The notes beneath the pieces were generated by a model. It saw only the letters and a list, made by a program, of their open reading frames with translations. It was not told the origin of the DNA and made no database searches. Shown here one piece after another: positions 37,748 to 47,261 of a DNA stretch of 64,000 bases. Within the stretch, counting starts at the first letter, position 1. Each line of letters begins with the position of its first letter. Source of the stretch: Adiantum capillus-veneris (lineage: Eukaryota > Streptophyta > Polypodiopsida > Polypodiales > Pteridaceae); NCBI GenBank assembly GCA_014529385.2, contig CM043952.1, positions 66,665,870 to 66,729,869 of the forward strand, given 5' to 3'. A program made the position numbers and the translations under genes.

Positions 37748-38157
37748 ATTTGGCTAGTATAAGATCAAGGCAAAGCGTAATATCCTTGGTGATATCAATA
37801 AAGATACCATTGGAAGCATCAGATATCCATCTGAACTTATGCTTATGAATCTTGTAGGTGTGAAATAATATTGGTAGCTTAGTGTTCTGTACAAGGTAGC
37901 CTAGATTCTGTAGAGTTTCTCACAAGCCAAAAGGGGTCGTATCGTATATGAAGGAAGCCATGGAAGATTTTTTGTTTAGTGGCACAAATAAGTTCAAATT
38001 TGGCTAGTATAAGGTCAAGGCAAAGCGTAATATCCTTGGTGATATCAATAAAGATACCATTGGAAGCATCAGATATCCATCTGAACTTATGCTTATGAAT
38101 CTTGTAGGTGTGAAATAATATTGGTAGCTTAGTGTTCTGTACAAGGTAGCCTAGATT
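37658..38157 (-). repeat. 250 bp tandem duplication inside the RT
   Basis: 37658-37907 and 37908-38157 are identical apart from about five substitutions. The period is exactly 250 bp. As 250 is not a multiple of three, the duplication itself shifts the frame. Confidence 0.95.
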
Positions 38158-38381
38158 CCCTAAGTATTTTGAGATGTTATCAGTCACTGTTTGTAGTGAA
38201 GAGTGAATACTACAAAATTCCTTTCTAGATACTCAATCGCGGGTAGCCTTCCAAGCAACGTATTTACAAATAAGAGTGGGGAAATTAGAGCTTTTGTCAA
38301 GACAACAAACCATTTATCAAAAATATTTTTAAAATCAAAATCTAGATGTGATGTAAGCCAACATTCATCCGAGGATAACAA
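37879..38381 (-). pseudogene. Penelope-like RT, N-terminal half
   Basis: 37879-38187 reads YLVQNTKLPILFHTYKIHKHKF, then ISDASNGIFIDITKDITLCL: the motif 1-2 region in which a Lys/His-rich strand precedes an 'S...G....lsk.l' helix. 38184-38381 supplies the preceding segment (DFDFKNIFDKW, RLPAIEYLERN). The frames overlap by a few bases. Confidence 0.65.
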
Positions 38382-38462
38382 ATTTCTAGGAATTTATAAT
38401 ATTTTTTGAAGGAAGTATTCCTTCACAACCTTCCTAAAGTCTGGTAGGACTATCACCTCCAG

Positions 38463-38726
38463 TTAGAGAGCACTGACAAGGTTAGTGAGGCAGCTTAGTA
38501 TAGCTGATAGAGCAAGGTGGGGGTTTTTGGGAAAGTTAGGTATATGATTGAGCCCATTGGCCAAGATTCTACGTGCTTTAATATTTTCAATAATGCTAAG
38601 ATTACAGGTACAAACATGTTTTCCATATGCCTCGAAGTTCCTGCAGAAGGTGGCAAATCGATAGCATGTACATTTGGAAATAGAATCACGCCGAAGAAAG
38701 TCATTACTGTAAACCAAATTTTTCAT
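38463..38726 (-). pseudogene. N-terminal region of the Penelope-like element
   Basis: An 87-codon frame with KHVCTCNLSII and ARRILANGLNHIPNFP. The Cys-x-Cys segment followed by a 'l..GlnhIp' motif is similar to the region upstream of the RT in green-lineage Penelope-like elements. The assignment is by pattern only. Confidence 0.5.
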
Positions 38727-39034
38727 GGGTTGCTGATACTTCCATCCTATGAGTATATTATCAAGTAATTTGTGATTGCCAAATAGTAGTTCAAAGCACT
38801 AACAAAAAACGTTTTTTGGTTGAATCCAATCGAGAAGTACATTGTGAAAGAGACAGTGTATGTAGATATATCCTTTGTTCGGATCCACTTTGTCGAGAGT
38901 TCTTCTTCCGCAAGGTCTTGTAATAATGTGCAATATCACCAAGGATTACATTTTAAGGAAAGTCTTGATGGGGGGAATCCTGCCTCTACCCGTAGGGTTA
39001 ACTGGTTCACTGGTCTTTTTGAATAGGAGGTATA

Positions 39035-40430
39035 TATAGATATTTAAGTTGCTTGGCTTGGCAATTCTGGTGATAAGTAATCTGACGGTGCATACTATTC
39101 ATCAAATTTTTTTGGGATGGGGGTTATACCCTTGGTGTGTACTAATTTTTTGAGTGAGAACTGTCACTTAAGCATGGCATCTTGACCACCGTTTCTTTAA
39201 GCTTGGTAAAGCCCACCCTTTTGGGTTGGCTAAGTATATATAAAGGGGTTTCTTATGCACATTGATGTTGGAGAGAAGTGTATGTTAACTGCCACTTGGC
39301 TTGACAATGCAAAACTATGATGGTAAGTAACTCGTCGGTACATAGTGGAGCTTTGGGAGGGGGGTATACCCCGGATGTATATTGGTTCTTACACTTGGTA
39401 CTATCGCTTAAAACTTGGCATCGTGATGACTATCACTTAAAAAAAACCTAGTAAAGCCCACCATTTGGGTTGGTGTAGTGAATATTGGGGTCTTTTTTGC
39501 CCATCTGCACGCTGATGTTGCACGTTTTTATAAATGTTGGGGACTTTGGGGGAATATGGTCCGGTACATACCATTGTTGAACCTATTTGATATTAATTTT
39601 TTGGACAAGATGATGCATTACACTATTTGCATTCACATGGTCGGCTACAAAAAATCAGTATAAACATCTAGCTCTTTTCTTGGTTTGACAGTTGGACGGG
39701 CTAGGTTACCATAAAGGTTTTCTACCACTTGGCTTGCTAAGAGATTGTGACTTATAAACTTGGGAAGGATTGGATTCCATATAAACTTAAACGATATCAG
39801 TTTTAAATAAACAAAAACAAGTTTGAACTCATAATGGTATTTTTTAGGCTTCTTTACGGCTTCATGTGATGAAGCCGCATTAATTTGGCACATAAAAACT
39901 CAAAAAGCTGGTTTAAAGAAAAAAAAAGGGGAGAGCATGCCACTTGGAGAAGAAGGGAGTATGGCCTTTTGATAAGAATAAAATACTAAATAAATTGTGG
40001 GATAATAAAAACTTTTTTAGAAAAAAAGCATAAATACCTTGGACTAAGCTTGTAAATTTTAAAAAAGTTAGGAGATGGACATGGATAACAATTAGTATAG
40101 TCCATTGATACCTATAAATTGCATCCAAGGCTAACATATTTGTTGTCTTGTTTGGATGGATGCAAGTAAGGACTCTATCTTATCTTGGAAGTCTTTTTTG
40201 GCTTAAAGCAGTTGTTCACCCATGATTACACATACACCTACTGTAGGGGAGGTACTTCTAATATCTGTATACTAGAATGAGGATTCATTCTTATAAGGAT
40301 TGTACAAAAATAATTCTAAGAGTGAGTTGTTTTTGTACTTACCATTTCCATTCCTCTGGAGCCAACTACCAACTATCTTTTGAATGTAAAAGTTCAATTA
40401 TGTGTTATTATTTATGTTAAAACAGCTACA
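39035..40430 (-). repeat. Right inverted flank with diverged tandem units
   Basis: 40060-40430 mirrors the left flank. Closer to the RT, two diverged units of roughly 240 bp (about 39047-39285 and 39290-39530) share GGTAAGTAA.C, GGG.TATACCCC, CTTGGCATC and GTAAAGCCCACC blocks. These could be the terminal repeats (often rearranged) of the Penelope-like element. No gene is seen. Confidence 0.6.
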
Positions 40431-40849
40431 CACACACACACACATTTGATTTGAAACCCTTACTATCTCTGTAACCCAATATAACCAAACCCTTGCTGAG
40501 TTTTTGTACACCATCATAAGAAATTTCTATGGCTTCCATAACCTTGTGAAATAATAGGTATGCCCACAATCCACTCTAACAACCTCCTCACTTGTAAAGG
40601 GAAAACATTGTAACCTTTTTAAGAAAAGGTGATACTATATATTTTGGAAATGTTGCTCTAGTGGATTGTTGAAAAACTTTAATATGTGCACATGCCTTCA
40701 AATAGTATCTCCACTTGGAGCGCTCCATGTGGGTAGGTGGATATAGTTTCCAATATTAAGAAAAGATACACCTACTTAAGCACATGCTTAGCCAAAGAGA
40801 GGCTTAAAATTAAAATGCTAAAGTGGTGTCAATGTAGCATCATTGATCT
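40431..40849. other. Spacer without recognisable gene
   Basis: Nothing recognisable on either strand. A (CA)n tract sits at its left edge (40425-40443). Confidence 0.35.
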
Positions 40850-42280
40850 AGCTCTCTCTCAGACAAGGGCTCATCATACCTATCGCACACTATGCTTGCG
40901 TTTGTGACTTGATCGCACACTTCTCGGAGGCGTCTCCAAGGCATACTTGATGCAGATAACACCTTCAAACTCCATATAACTATACATACTTAGTGTAAGT
41001 CATAGGGCAACACTCAATTGTACACAATTCCCACCAACATATACAACACGAGGACCTTCTCAAATGCTGCCATGACATAGTATCGTGAAGGCAATCCAGA
41101 GACACTTACATTGTATAAGATCTTTATCAAGTATCGATGAGTAAGTGGATACCAAGGCTCCACACCTTTTGAGTATTTCCTATGGACTACAACAATCAAC
41201 TTTTGATCTTTTTCGAGAAGCCCCGTTACATAAGCTTCATGATCTGCTACACAAATGTGGGAGCAGTTGACAAGCTCGTCCCTAAGATGGGTGACCAAAA
41301 GAGCATGTGTGTTCATGTTATTCCAAGTTCATATACAATCCATACAAAGTCAGAAACATAACATATACATTTTATGCTAAAATATATAGAAAGTCATAAA
41401 ACTTACAAATTCATTCTTTGCAAGCTACTAAGAAGAGCTATCTCTAGGATCAATAATTGTACAAATCACACTACAATGTTTTTCTCGATCAGTGGAGAAT
41501 TTCTCTTTAATAGCAGCCATCCAAGCAACCGTTCTATGATTACCCTCCCAGACGTAGAACATTTTATTAGAGATAACTTGAAGATTTGGTCTTTTAGAAA
41601 GCTCAATTTCAAACTCTTTATGTATATCAACCCATATTCGGTCCCATGAAGTAAGAAGGTCCTCTGCAAAATAGATAAGCATAGACAAAAAAGCATACTC
41701 AACTACTGCTTATGAGAACAACAAAAAACACAGTAGGAAAAATCAAAGTAGAGAAATGAAATACCTGTAACATAAGCTTCCTCGTTCTTGAAATTCCAAA
41801 TTGAAACAATAAAAGCTCCTTTTTCTTGCATGTAGCCCTCCTTTGCAAAAGCAGATTTCAATCCACTAACATCATCTCTTAAGCCTCTCACCCTTGCATA
41901 GGGGATTAATTGACATAAAGGAATTGGTGGACAATCAAAACAACTAAACATGCGAGTACATTGAAGAATATTTTGTCCTCTATGCATGCAAAGCTTGTGC
42001 TCATCCCCTGTATCAGTAGCTGTTGCTACTTCATCTCTTACGACATAAGGCACTATTTGTAAACATGCCTCTTGTGGGGCAAGAGATTCATCACCTTCAT
42101 TTATGGAGCCAAGCCCCAAGTCTTGACTTTGCATCTCCTCTTCCTGTGTCTCCAAACCTTCTGTCATGTCTGTGATAGAGACTGCACTTATTTGATCACT
42201 GCTCTCTAAGATACTGGAAGCTTGAGTTGAAGAAAGTCGTCTCCCTCTACGACCTCGTACACAAATTGAAGGACTTGCAA
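40850..42280 (-). pseudogene. Decaying spliced gene with ParB/Srx-like domain
   Basis: Exon A (about 42275-41765) starts after a plausible acceptor (TTTTGCAAG) with a Ser/Arg/acidic region, then CQLIPYARVRGL. A GT-AG intron (41764-41664, 101 bp, acceptor TATTTTGCAG) joins in frame to exon B (41663-about 41407). Exon B has NKMFYVWEGNHRTVAWMAAI. The layout (strand with VR, helix to GY, strand ending in G-N-H-R, helix) resembles the ParB/sulfiredoxin nucleotide-binding fold with its GxHR motif. Exon C (about 41316-41110) ends at GTAAGT. A further open stretch, 40979-40850, follows. An in-frame TAG (41428-41430) and a missing acceptor before exon C indicate decay. Confidence 0.48.
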
Positions 42281-42322
42281 AACACAACCAAAACCAATTT
42301 ATTTACTTCACTAAAATTGCTT

Positions 42323-42836
42323 CTAGGCGTCCATGCCGACGGGGATGCCTAGAGGCAATCCAAAAAATCAAAAACTTTTTTTTATTGATCATCCACCAAA
42401 GCATCCACTTTGGCATGGATCGCTAGAGGGAGCTAACAGAGTAAAAAAATCATGACCAAATATAAAATTTTATCTTGAAAAATTCCTTCCAGCCATCCAT
42501 GTCGGCGTGGATGGCTCGAGGGAGCTTAATGAGAATGAATCACTGCAAAAAAAACAATGTCGCAAGAAACTCCTTCTAGCCATCCACGCCGATGTGGATG
42601 GCTATAGATAGTTCTGAGAAAAGCTATGCAACTCTGCAAATATACAGATAGAGCTTATTTATAGATAAATTCACACATTCAAAAATTCCTTCTAGTCATC
42701 CACACTGGCGTGGATGGCTACAGACAGTTTTAAAAGAAGCTATGCAACTCTGCAAATCTCCATTGAGAGCTTATCTATAGCTAAATTCTCATATTTAAAA
42801 AATTTATTTGAGCCATCCACGCCGGCGTGGATAGCT
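42323..42836. promoter_or_regulatory. Array of five long palindromes
   Basis: Imperfect or perfect inverted repeats around GCCATCCACGCC/GGCGTGGATGGC occur at 42323-42352, 42491-42516, 42577-42604, 42693-42720 and 42811-42836. The last has an 18 bp perfect core, ATCCACGCCGGCGTGGAT. The third to fifth lie in a tandem repeat of about 117 bp (shared AGCTATGCAACTCTGCAAAT). A shorter relative, TAGCCATCCACGTCGGCTA, is at 50702-50720 beyond the copia insertion. They lie between two divergent genes. Binding sites for a gene product are my inference. Confidence 0.85.
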
Positions 42837-42868
42837 ACAGATAGTTCCAACAGAAGCTTTGAGACACC

Positions 42869-42922
42869 ATAAATCCAAGATTTTAGGCCTAGTCTTGTTT
42901 ATCCAAGAGTTTAGGCCTAGAA
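42869..42922. repeat. Short tandem repeat
   Basis: Two copies of about 28 bp carrying ATCCAAGA.TTTAGGCCTAG. Confidence 0.8.
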
Positions 42923-42944
42923 TGCATCTCTGCTCTGTAGTTCA

Positions 42945-43000
42945 GTTTATCCTTCTACAGTCCTTAGAAAGCTTTATAGAAGGTTGCTGTAGTTTAGTTT
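42945..43000 (+). repeat. Flanking repeat left of copia element A
   Basis: AGTTTATCCTTCTACAG-type sequence, similar to 50573-50625 on the other side of the element. Before insertion these formed a tandem pair of about 50 bp, and the copia inserted at their junction. Confidence 0.6.
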
Positions 43001-43192
43001 TGAAGGAGTACGAGCGGAAGTGCGACGCGAGAGAGAGTGCGAGAAGAAGAGCACGATGATATGGTGAACTCGCTCTATTGTAATGTGTAGAGCATAGTGA
43101 GTTCTTATTAGGTTTTTACAAAAGAATATGTGTACATACCTGGCGGCCCGCCCACTTACCTGGGCGACCACATTGGGCTTTATACCCCAACA
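43001..43192 (-). repeat. 3' LTR of copia A
   Basis: 192 bp, TGAAGGAG ... CCCCAACA on the plus strand. Confidence 0.95.
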
Positions 43193-43204
43193 ACCTCCCA
43201 CTTA
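43193..43204 (-). other. Polypurine tract of copia A
   Basis: The minus strand reads TAAGTGGGAGGT directly before the LTR start TGTTGGGG. Confidence 0.85.
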
Positions 43205-43281
43205 AAGTCCAATGTGGTACTTTAAGTGTGAGAGAAGCTACTATACAAGCTAATATACAAGAGATGTAGAGAAGTGACGTA

Positions 43282-45540
43282 CTACCCTACAGCTAACTGC
43301 TTGTGAAAATGCGCAAAGCTCTCTGAGGGAAGTCCTTTTGTAAGTAGATCAGCAGGATTTTTTGTGGTGTGAACTTTGACAAGCTGAAGTTGCTTATCCT
43401 CGAGCATTTCCCTGATGAAATGATACTTCACATCCACATGCTTTGTCTTTGAGTGATAAATTGGATTGCGAGCCAATTGTATAGCACTTTGAGTATCACA
43501 ATATAACATAGGCATCTCTTCTTTGATTCCCAAATCTGTTACTAGTCGATTAATCCAAATTGATTCTTTGCATGCCTCTGATACTGCAACATATTCAGCC
43601 TCTGTAGTAGACTGAGTAACACAATCTTGTAATCTAGAACGCCATGATACTGCTCCACCAGCCAATGTAAAGACATACCCTGACGTAGACCTTCGGTTGT
43701 CTAAGTCACGTGCATAATCTGAGTCTGTAAAAACCTTTACACTTAGCTCTTGACTCCCATAGCATATACGCATACTCTTTGTAGCTTTCAGGTATCTCAA
43801 TATTCCTTTCACTGCCTCCCAATGTTTCTTGCCTGGGTTTGACATGTATCTACTTACTACTCCCACTGCAAATGCAATGTCTGGGCGAGTAGCAATCATT
43901 GCATACATCAAACTACCCACTGCAGACGCATATGGAATCTTATCCATTTCAACTTGTTCTTCCTCAGACACAGGAAAATCTTGTTTGCTAAGTTTCACAT
44001 ATGGTGGCAATGGAACACTCAGTGCCTTTCCCTTCTCCATATTGAAACGTTGCAAAACCTTGTCAATATACTTTGTTTGAGATAACCAAATCAACTTCTT
44101 TGATCTGTCTCTCTCAATGCACATACCAAGTATATGACTTGCCTCACCCATGTCTTTCATGTCAAACGATTTTTCCATCTTTGACTTCAAAGCTGAAATT
44201 TCTTCCAAGTGCTTGCCAGCAATCAACATGTCATCCACATACAAAATAAGGATCAGCCAACTACCATCCTTAGCCTTCTTTGTATATAGACAGTGATCGA
44301 ACTCACTACGTTTGTAGCCTTGAGAAAGCCTAAACTTGTGGAATTTATGGTACCATGCCCTCGGTGATTGTTTTAAGCCATAAAGACTCTTTAACAACTG
44401 GCATACCCAATCTTCCTTGCCTTTCTCAACTAACCCTTCTAGCTGCTGCATGTAAATTTCCACATCTAAATCACCATGCAAGAACTCTCTCTTGACATCC
44501 ATTTGGTGCAACACCAAATCTAATATGGCAACCAATGCAAGAAAGCATCTCAATGTAGTCATCTTGACCACCGGAGAGAAGACTTCATCAAAGTCAATGC
44601 CTTGTTCTTGCTTAAAGCCCTTGGCAACAAGCCTTGCTTTGTACTTTGGCTTACTATCATGAGCGGTGATCTTATACCTGTAAACCCACTTACAAGGTAG
44701 AGCCTTTTTGCCCTGTGGTAATTTAACTAGCTTCCATGTCTTGTTTTTATGCAGAGCTGTCATCTCTGACTGCATGGCCAATTGCCAATTCCCGGAGTCC
44801 TTCATTTGCACTGCTTCCTTGTAACATGAAGGCTCATTGCAATCAGTCAACATGACATAGTTCATAGATGGAACAAACCAATCAGGAGGTCGCGTGACAT
44901 TTCCAGATCTACGCACAATAGGTGGCTCAGGCTTAGCCACAACCTGTGGTTCCACTCTATCCTGCCCTTGCTCCTCTTGAGCCCTGACATTTTGTCTTGC
45001 ACGTTCAGGTCCATCTTCTTGGAAGACAACTCTTTTAATCTCCTCAACCCTCTCTGGTTTAGAATGATATTTGGATTCATTAAAGTGAACATCATTGCTG
45101 CGGACAACCAATCTGGATTCAGGATCCCAAAGTCTGTACCCCATCTCACCAGAATTACCATAGCCTAGAAAGATGCACTTTCTACTCTTTGGCTCAAGTT
45201 TGTTCCTAAATTCCTTTGGAACGTGAGTATATGCCTCACAGCCAAAGACTCTGAGATGCTTGTATGAGGGCATTTTGCCTGACCATACCATCTCTGGCAC
45301 TGAATCCTTCTGCAAAACCTTGCTAGGAGATCTATTTACAAGATGAACAGCTGTTGATACAGCTTCAGTCCAAAACCCATTTGGTAGCTGTGCATTAGAC
45401 AACATACTTCTGACCTTCTCTTGTATGGTCCTATTCATCCTCTCAACAACACCATTTTGAGGAGGATTGTAAGGCATTAGGAGATTTCGGAGGTCTTTTG
45501 GAGGGCCTTTTGGAAGAGAGAGGAAAATAAGCTCCTCCAA
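43282..45540 (-). CDS. Copia A pol, 3' half: integrase end, RT and RNase H (fused to TIR-element end)
   Basis: A 752-codon uninterrupted frame. Residues 1 to about 22 come from the inserted TIR element and junction. Copia starts at YNPPQNGVVERM, whose Glu is the third DDE residue. Residues 78-150 are the integrase C-terminal region (FGCEAYTHVP, CIFLGYGNSGEMGYRLW). RT: LPCKWVYRYK (281-290), motif A Asp 348 in HQMDVKREFLHGDL, YVDD at 434-437. RNase H: Asp606 (FTDSDY), Glu647 (TEAEY), Asp682 (CDTQSA). All catalytic residues are intact. The Arg-Glu after QMDVK is unusual; the family normally has small residues there. The apparent start is an opening in the frame, not a real start. Confidence 0.85.
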   Translation of the reverse strand: MEELIFLSLPKGPPKDLRNLLMPYNPPQNGVVERMNRTIQEKVRSMLSNAQLPNGFWTEAVSTAVHLVNRSPSKVLQKDSVPEMVWSGKMPSYKHLRVFGCEAYTHVPKEFRNKLEPKSRKCIFLGYGNSGEMGYRLWDPESRLVVRSNDVHFNESKYHSKPERVEEIKRVVFQEDGPERARQNVRAQEEQGQDRVEPQVVAKPEPPIVRRSGNVTRPPDWFVPSMNYVMLTDCNEPSCYKEAVQMKDSGNWQLAMQSEMTALHKNKTWKLVKLPQGKKALPCKWVYRYKITAHDSKPKYKARLVAKGFKQEQGIDFDEVFSPVVKMTTLRCFLALVAILDLVLHQMDVKREFLHGDLDVEIYMQQLEGLVEKGKEDWVCQLLKSLYGLKQSPRAWYHKFHKFRLSQGYKRSEFDHCLYTKKAKDGSWLILILYVDDMLIAGKHLEEISALKSKMEKSFDMKDMGEASHILGMCIERDRSKKLIWLSQTKYIDKVLQRFNMEKGKALSVPLPPYVKLSKQDFPVSEEEQVEMDKIPYASAVGSLMYAMIATRPDIAFAVGVVSRYMSNPGKKHWEAVKGILRYLKATKSMRICYGSQELSVKVFTDSDYARDLDNRRSTSGYVFTLAGGAVSWRSRLQDCVTQSTTEAEYVAVSEACKESIWINRLVTDLGIKEEMPMLYCDTQSAIQLARNPIYHSKTKHVDVKYHFIREMLEDKQLQLVKVHTTKNPADLLTKGLPSESFAHFHKQLAVG
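45407..45474. repeat. Target-derived duplication, left copy
   Basis: 68 bp of copia integrase sequence, nearly identical (one difference) to 47296-47363 on the other side of the TIR element. Confidence 0.9.
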
Positions 45541-45880
45541 TGAGAGAAGAGCCTACGTTACGTAGAAAAATAGATTGATATTAACAAAAATATAAAAGGT
45601 GTCCCTCTCCTCATTTAATAATTTAGTGGTCCTTGAAGACGATCACTCTCTTTCATTTAATGCGAGCACCTTTTTCAGAAGGTAGATGCGGTGCATTTGA
45701 TACGGCTTACGTCATCACTAGAATTCAAAAAGTTACAAAACTATCAAGTGGTGGAGGATTTTGAAACTTTTGATACTGTCAATGCGTCCGGAACGCCCAA
45801 ATATCCTAGAAATGAATGTCCAATTGCCTAGCTCCAACATCCAAAGAGGCAAAGAATGTCAAAAACCCCTAAAAGAACAT

Positions 45881-45946
45881 TTTACTAACGGCGCGCGAGG
45901 GGGTATTCCAAAATTTTGGAATGCCTCATCGCGCGCCGTTAGTAAA
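45881..45946. other. Hairpin 1 of the TIR element
   Basis: 66 bases with arms of about 31 bp. The ends are TTTACTAACGGCGCGCG and CGCGCGCCGTTAGTAAA. Confidence 0.9.
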
Positions 45947-46128
45947 AAGCCCCTTTTTTCCTCTTTTAGAGAGCTTTTTGAGAGGAAAATGTCAAAAAAT
46001 CTCTAAAAAGGCCTCCATCTATCACATAGGTTTTTTCTTCATCATCTTAGCCTTAGAGATCATAATTTCGGGTCTATAAGAGTGAGCACGCACGCCCATT
46101 GTTACAATTCTACAAAGTGCATTTTGAT

Positions 46129-46301
46129 CTCACACACACACATACACACACACAGACAGACAAATATAACATACACACAAACACACAGAGACACAAATAT
46201 AACATACACACACACAGACACACACACAGAGACACACACACTCACAAACACACAGACACACAAATATAACATACACACACACACACACACAAACACAAAG
46301 A

Positions 46302-46396
<95 letters not shown>
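46129..46396. repeat. (CA)n-rich block followed by (TC)n
   Basis: CA repeats with ATATAACATA interruptions to 46300, then TC at 46306-46396, inside the TIR element. Confidence 0.95.
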
Positions 46397-46398
<2 letters not shown>

Positions 46399-46458
46399 CT
46401 ATAGGCGCGCGTAGAGAGGCACAACCAGTGTGCATGTCTCTATGCGCGCCTTTAGTAC
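46396..46458. other. Hairpin 2 of the TIR element
   Basis: Arms pair TATAGGCGCGCGTAGAGA with its mirror ending GCGCGCCTTTAGTA. Diverged at the tips from hairpins 1, 3 and 4. Confidence 0.8.
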
Positions 46459-46563
46459 TGTGCATCCACCAGTGTATGTGTTTATGTGTGTATGTGTGAG
46501 TGTTATAGAGAGAGGAAGTAAGGCGGGGGAAAGAGAGAGAGAGAGAGTCTTTCTGTTACCTTA

Positions 46564-46624
46564 TACTAACGACGCGAGGAGGTGTTTTTTGAGGTCAAAA
46601 CATGCTCCACGCGTGCCGTTAGTA
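46564..46624. other. Hairpin 3 of the TIR element
   Basis: TACTAACGACGCGAGGAG pairs imperfectly with CTCCACGCGTGCCGTTAGTA. Confidence 0.85.
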
Positions 46625-46682
46625 ATGGGAGTCTCCCACTCTCTCTCTCTCTCTCTTTAAATATGCTAAGCTATAGAAAGGA

Positions 46683-46722
<40 letters not shown>

Positions 46723-46802
46723 ATGGTGCAAAAGTGCAATAGAGAAACATGGGTAGGATTTCTTGAAAGATAATTGTCCAAAAATCACTAAAAGGAGCTT
46801 TG

Positions 46803-46864
46803 TACTAACGGCACGCAGAGGGACATTATAGCATTTTAGAATGCCTCCTCGCGTGCCTTAAGTA
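46803..46864. other. Hairpin 4 of the TIR element
   Basis: TACTAACGGCACGC pairs imperfectly with GCGTGCCTTAAGTA. It sits at the inner end of the right TIR, mirroring hairpin 1 in the left TIR. Confidence 0.85.
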
Positions 46865-47261
46865 AAAAGTCCATTTTTTGGGGTTTTTTGACATTTTTTG
46901 CCTCTCCTGATGTCGGGATGAGACAAGTAGACATTCGTTTTTAGGGTATTTTGGCGTTTCGGACGCATTGGTGGTGTCAAAAGCCTCAAAATCTATCACT
47001 ATTTGACAATTTGTGACTTTTCAACTTTCAGTGATGATGTAAGCTGCCTTGAATGCGCCGCACCTGCCTCCTGAAAAAGACGCTCACATTAAATAAAAAA
47101 GTGACTGTTTTCAAGGACGATTGGGAATATAAATCTACTTTTTAAAGTGTCTGGTTGTCCTTTTGGACGTACTCACAAGGTGCAACTGCATTTTAAAAAA
47201 AGTTTCTAGAGAGAGAAATACAATTTCTTACAAAGGCCCTCCAAATGACCTCCGAATGGTT

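Larger units (their letters stand above)
36770..38760 (-). mobile_element. Penelope-like retroelement, decayed
   Basis: The minus strand carries, in order, a Cys-containing N-terminal part (38726-38463), an upstream RT region (38381-37879), the RT fingers/palm (37747-37145) and thumb-like remnants (about 37080-36770). Key motifs are FHTYKIHKHKFRWISDAS, NQCLGIPIGFSCSPL and YRYMDDLL. The CLGIPIG.SCSPL plus YMDD arrangement is that of Penelope-like RTs, not of LTR or LINE RTs. No GIY-YIG endonuclease was recognised. At least four frames are needed to read it, so it is inactive. Confidence 0.72.
45486..47256. mobile_element. Long-TIR DNA element with four hairpins, inserted in copia A integrase
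   Basis: Ends are TTCGGAGGTC[T/A]TTTGGAGGGCC in inverted orientation. The inverted similarity continues for about 400 bp on each side (about 75 percent), for example ATGCGTCCG-AACGCC near 45783 and its mirror near 46955. The centre holds CA and TC/GA arrays. No transposase frame is visible, so it is non-autonomous. Long TIRs suggest a Mutator-like or foldback type, but no simple 9 bp target duplication is present. Confidence 0.78.

Noticed and set aside
38760-39035. GIY-YIG endonuclease upstream of the Penelope-like RT
   Set aside because: Minus-strand frames contain GRRTLDKVDPNKGYIYIHC-like text but no clear GIY...YIG pair, so no call was made.
36000-40430. Hammerhead ribozyme in the Penelope-like flanks
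   Set aside because: I looked for CTGATGA-type cores and GAAA partners on both strands and saw none. Only the hairpins at 36686-36732 could be supported.
42323-42836. CRISPR-like array
   Set aside because: Units are palindromes with diverged, irregular spacing in a plant nuclear context. There is no constant repeat with unique spacers and no cas genes.
42859-43059. Plus-strand 66-codon frame across the copia A LTR
   Set aside because: It crosses the element boundary at 43001 and so cannot be a conserved gene.
45486-47256. 9 bp Mutator-type target duplication around the TIR element
   Set aside because: The bases next to the two ends do not match. Only the 68 bp target-derived duplication is present.
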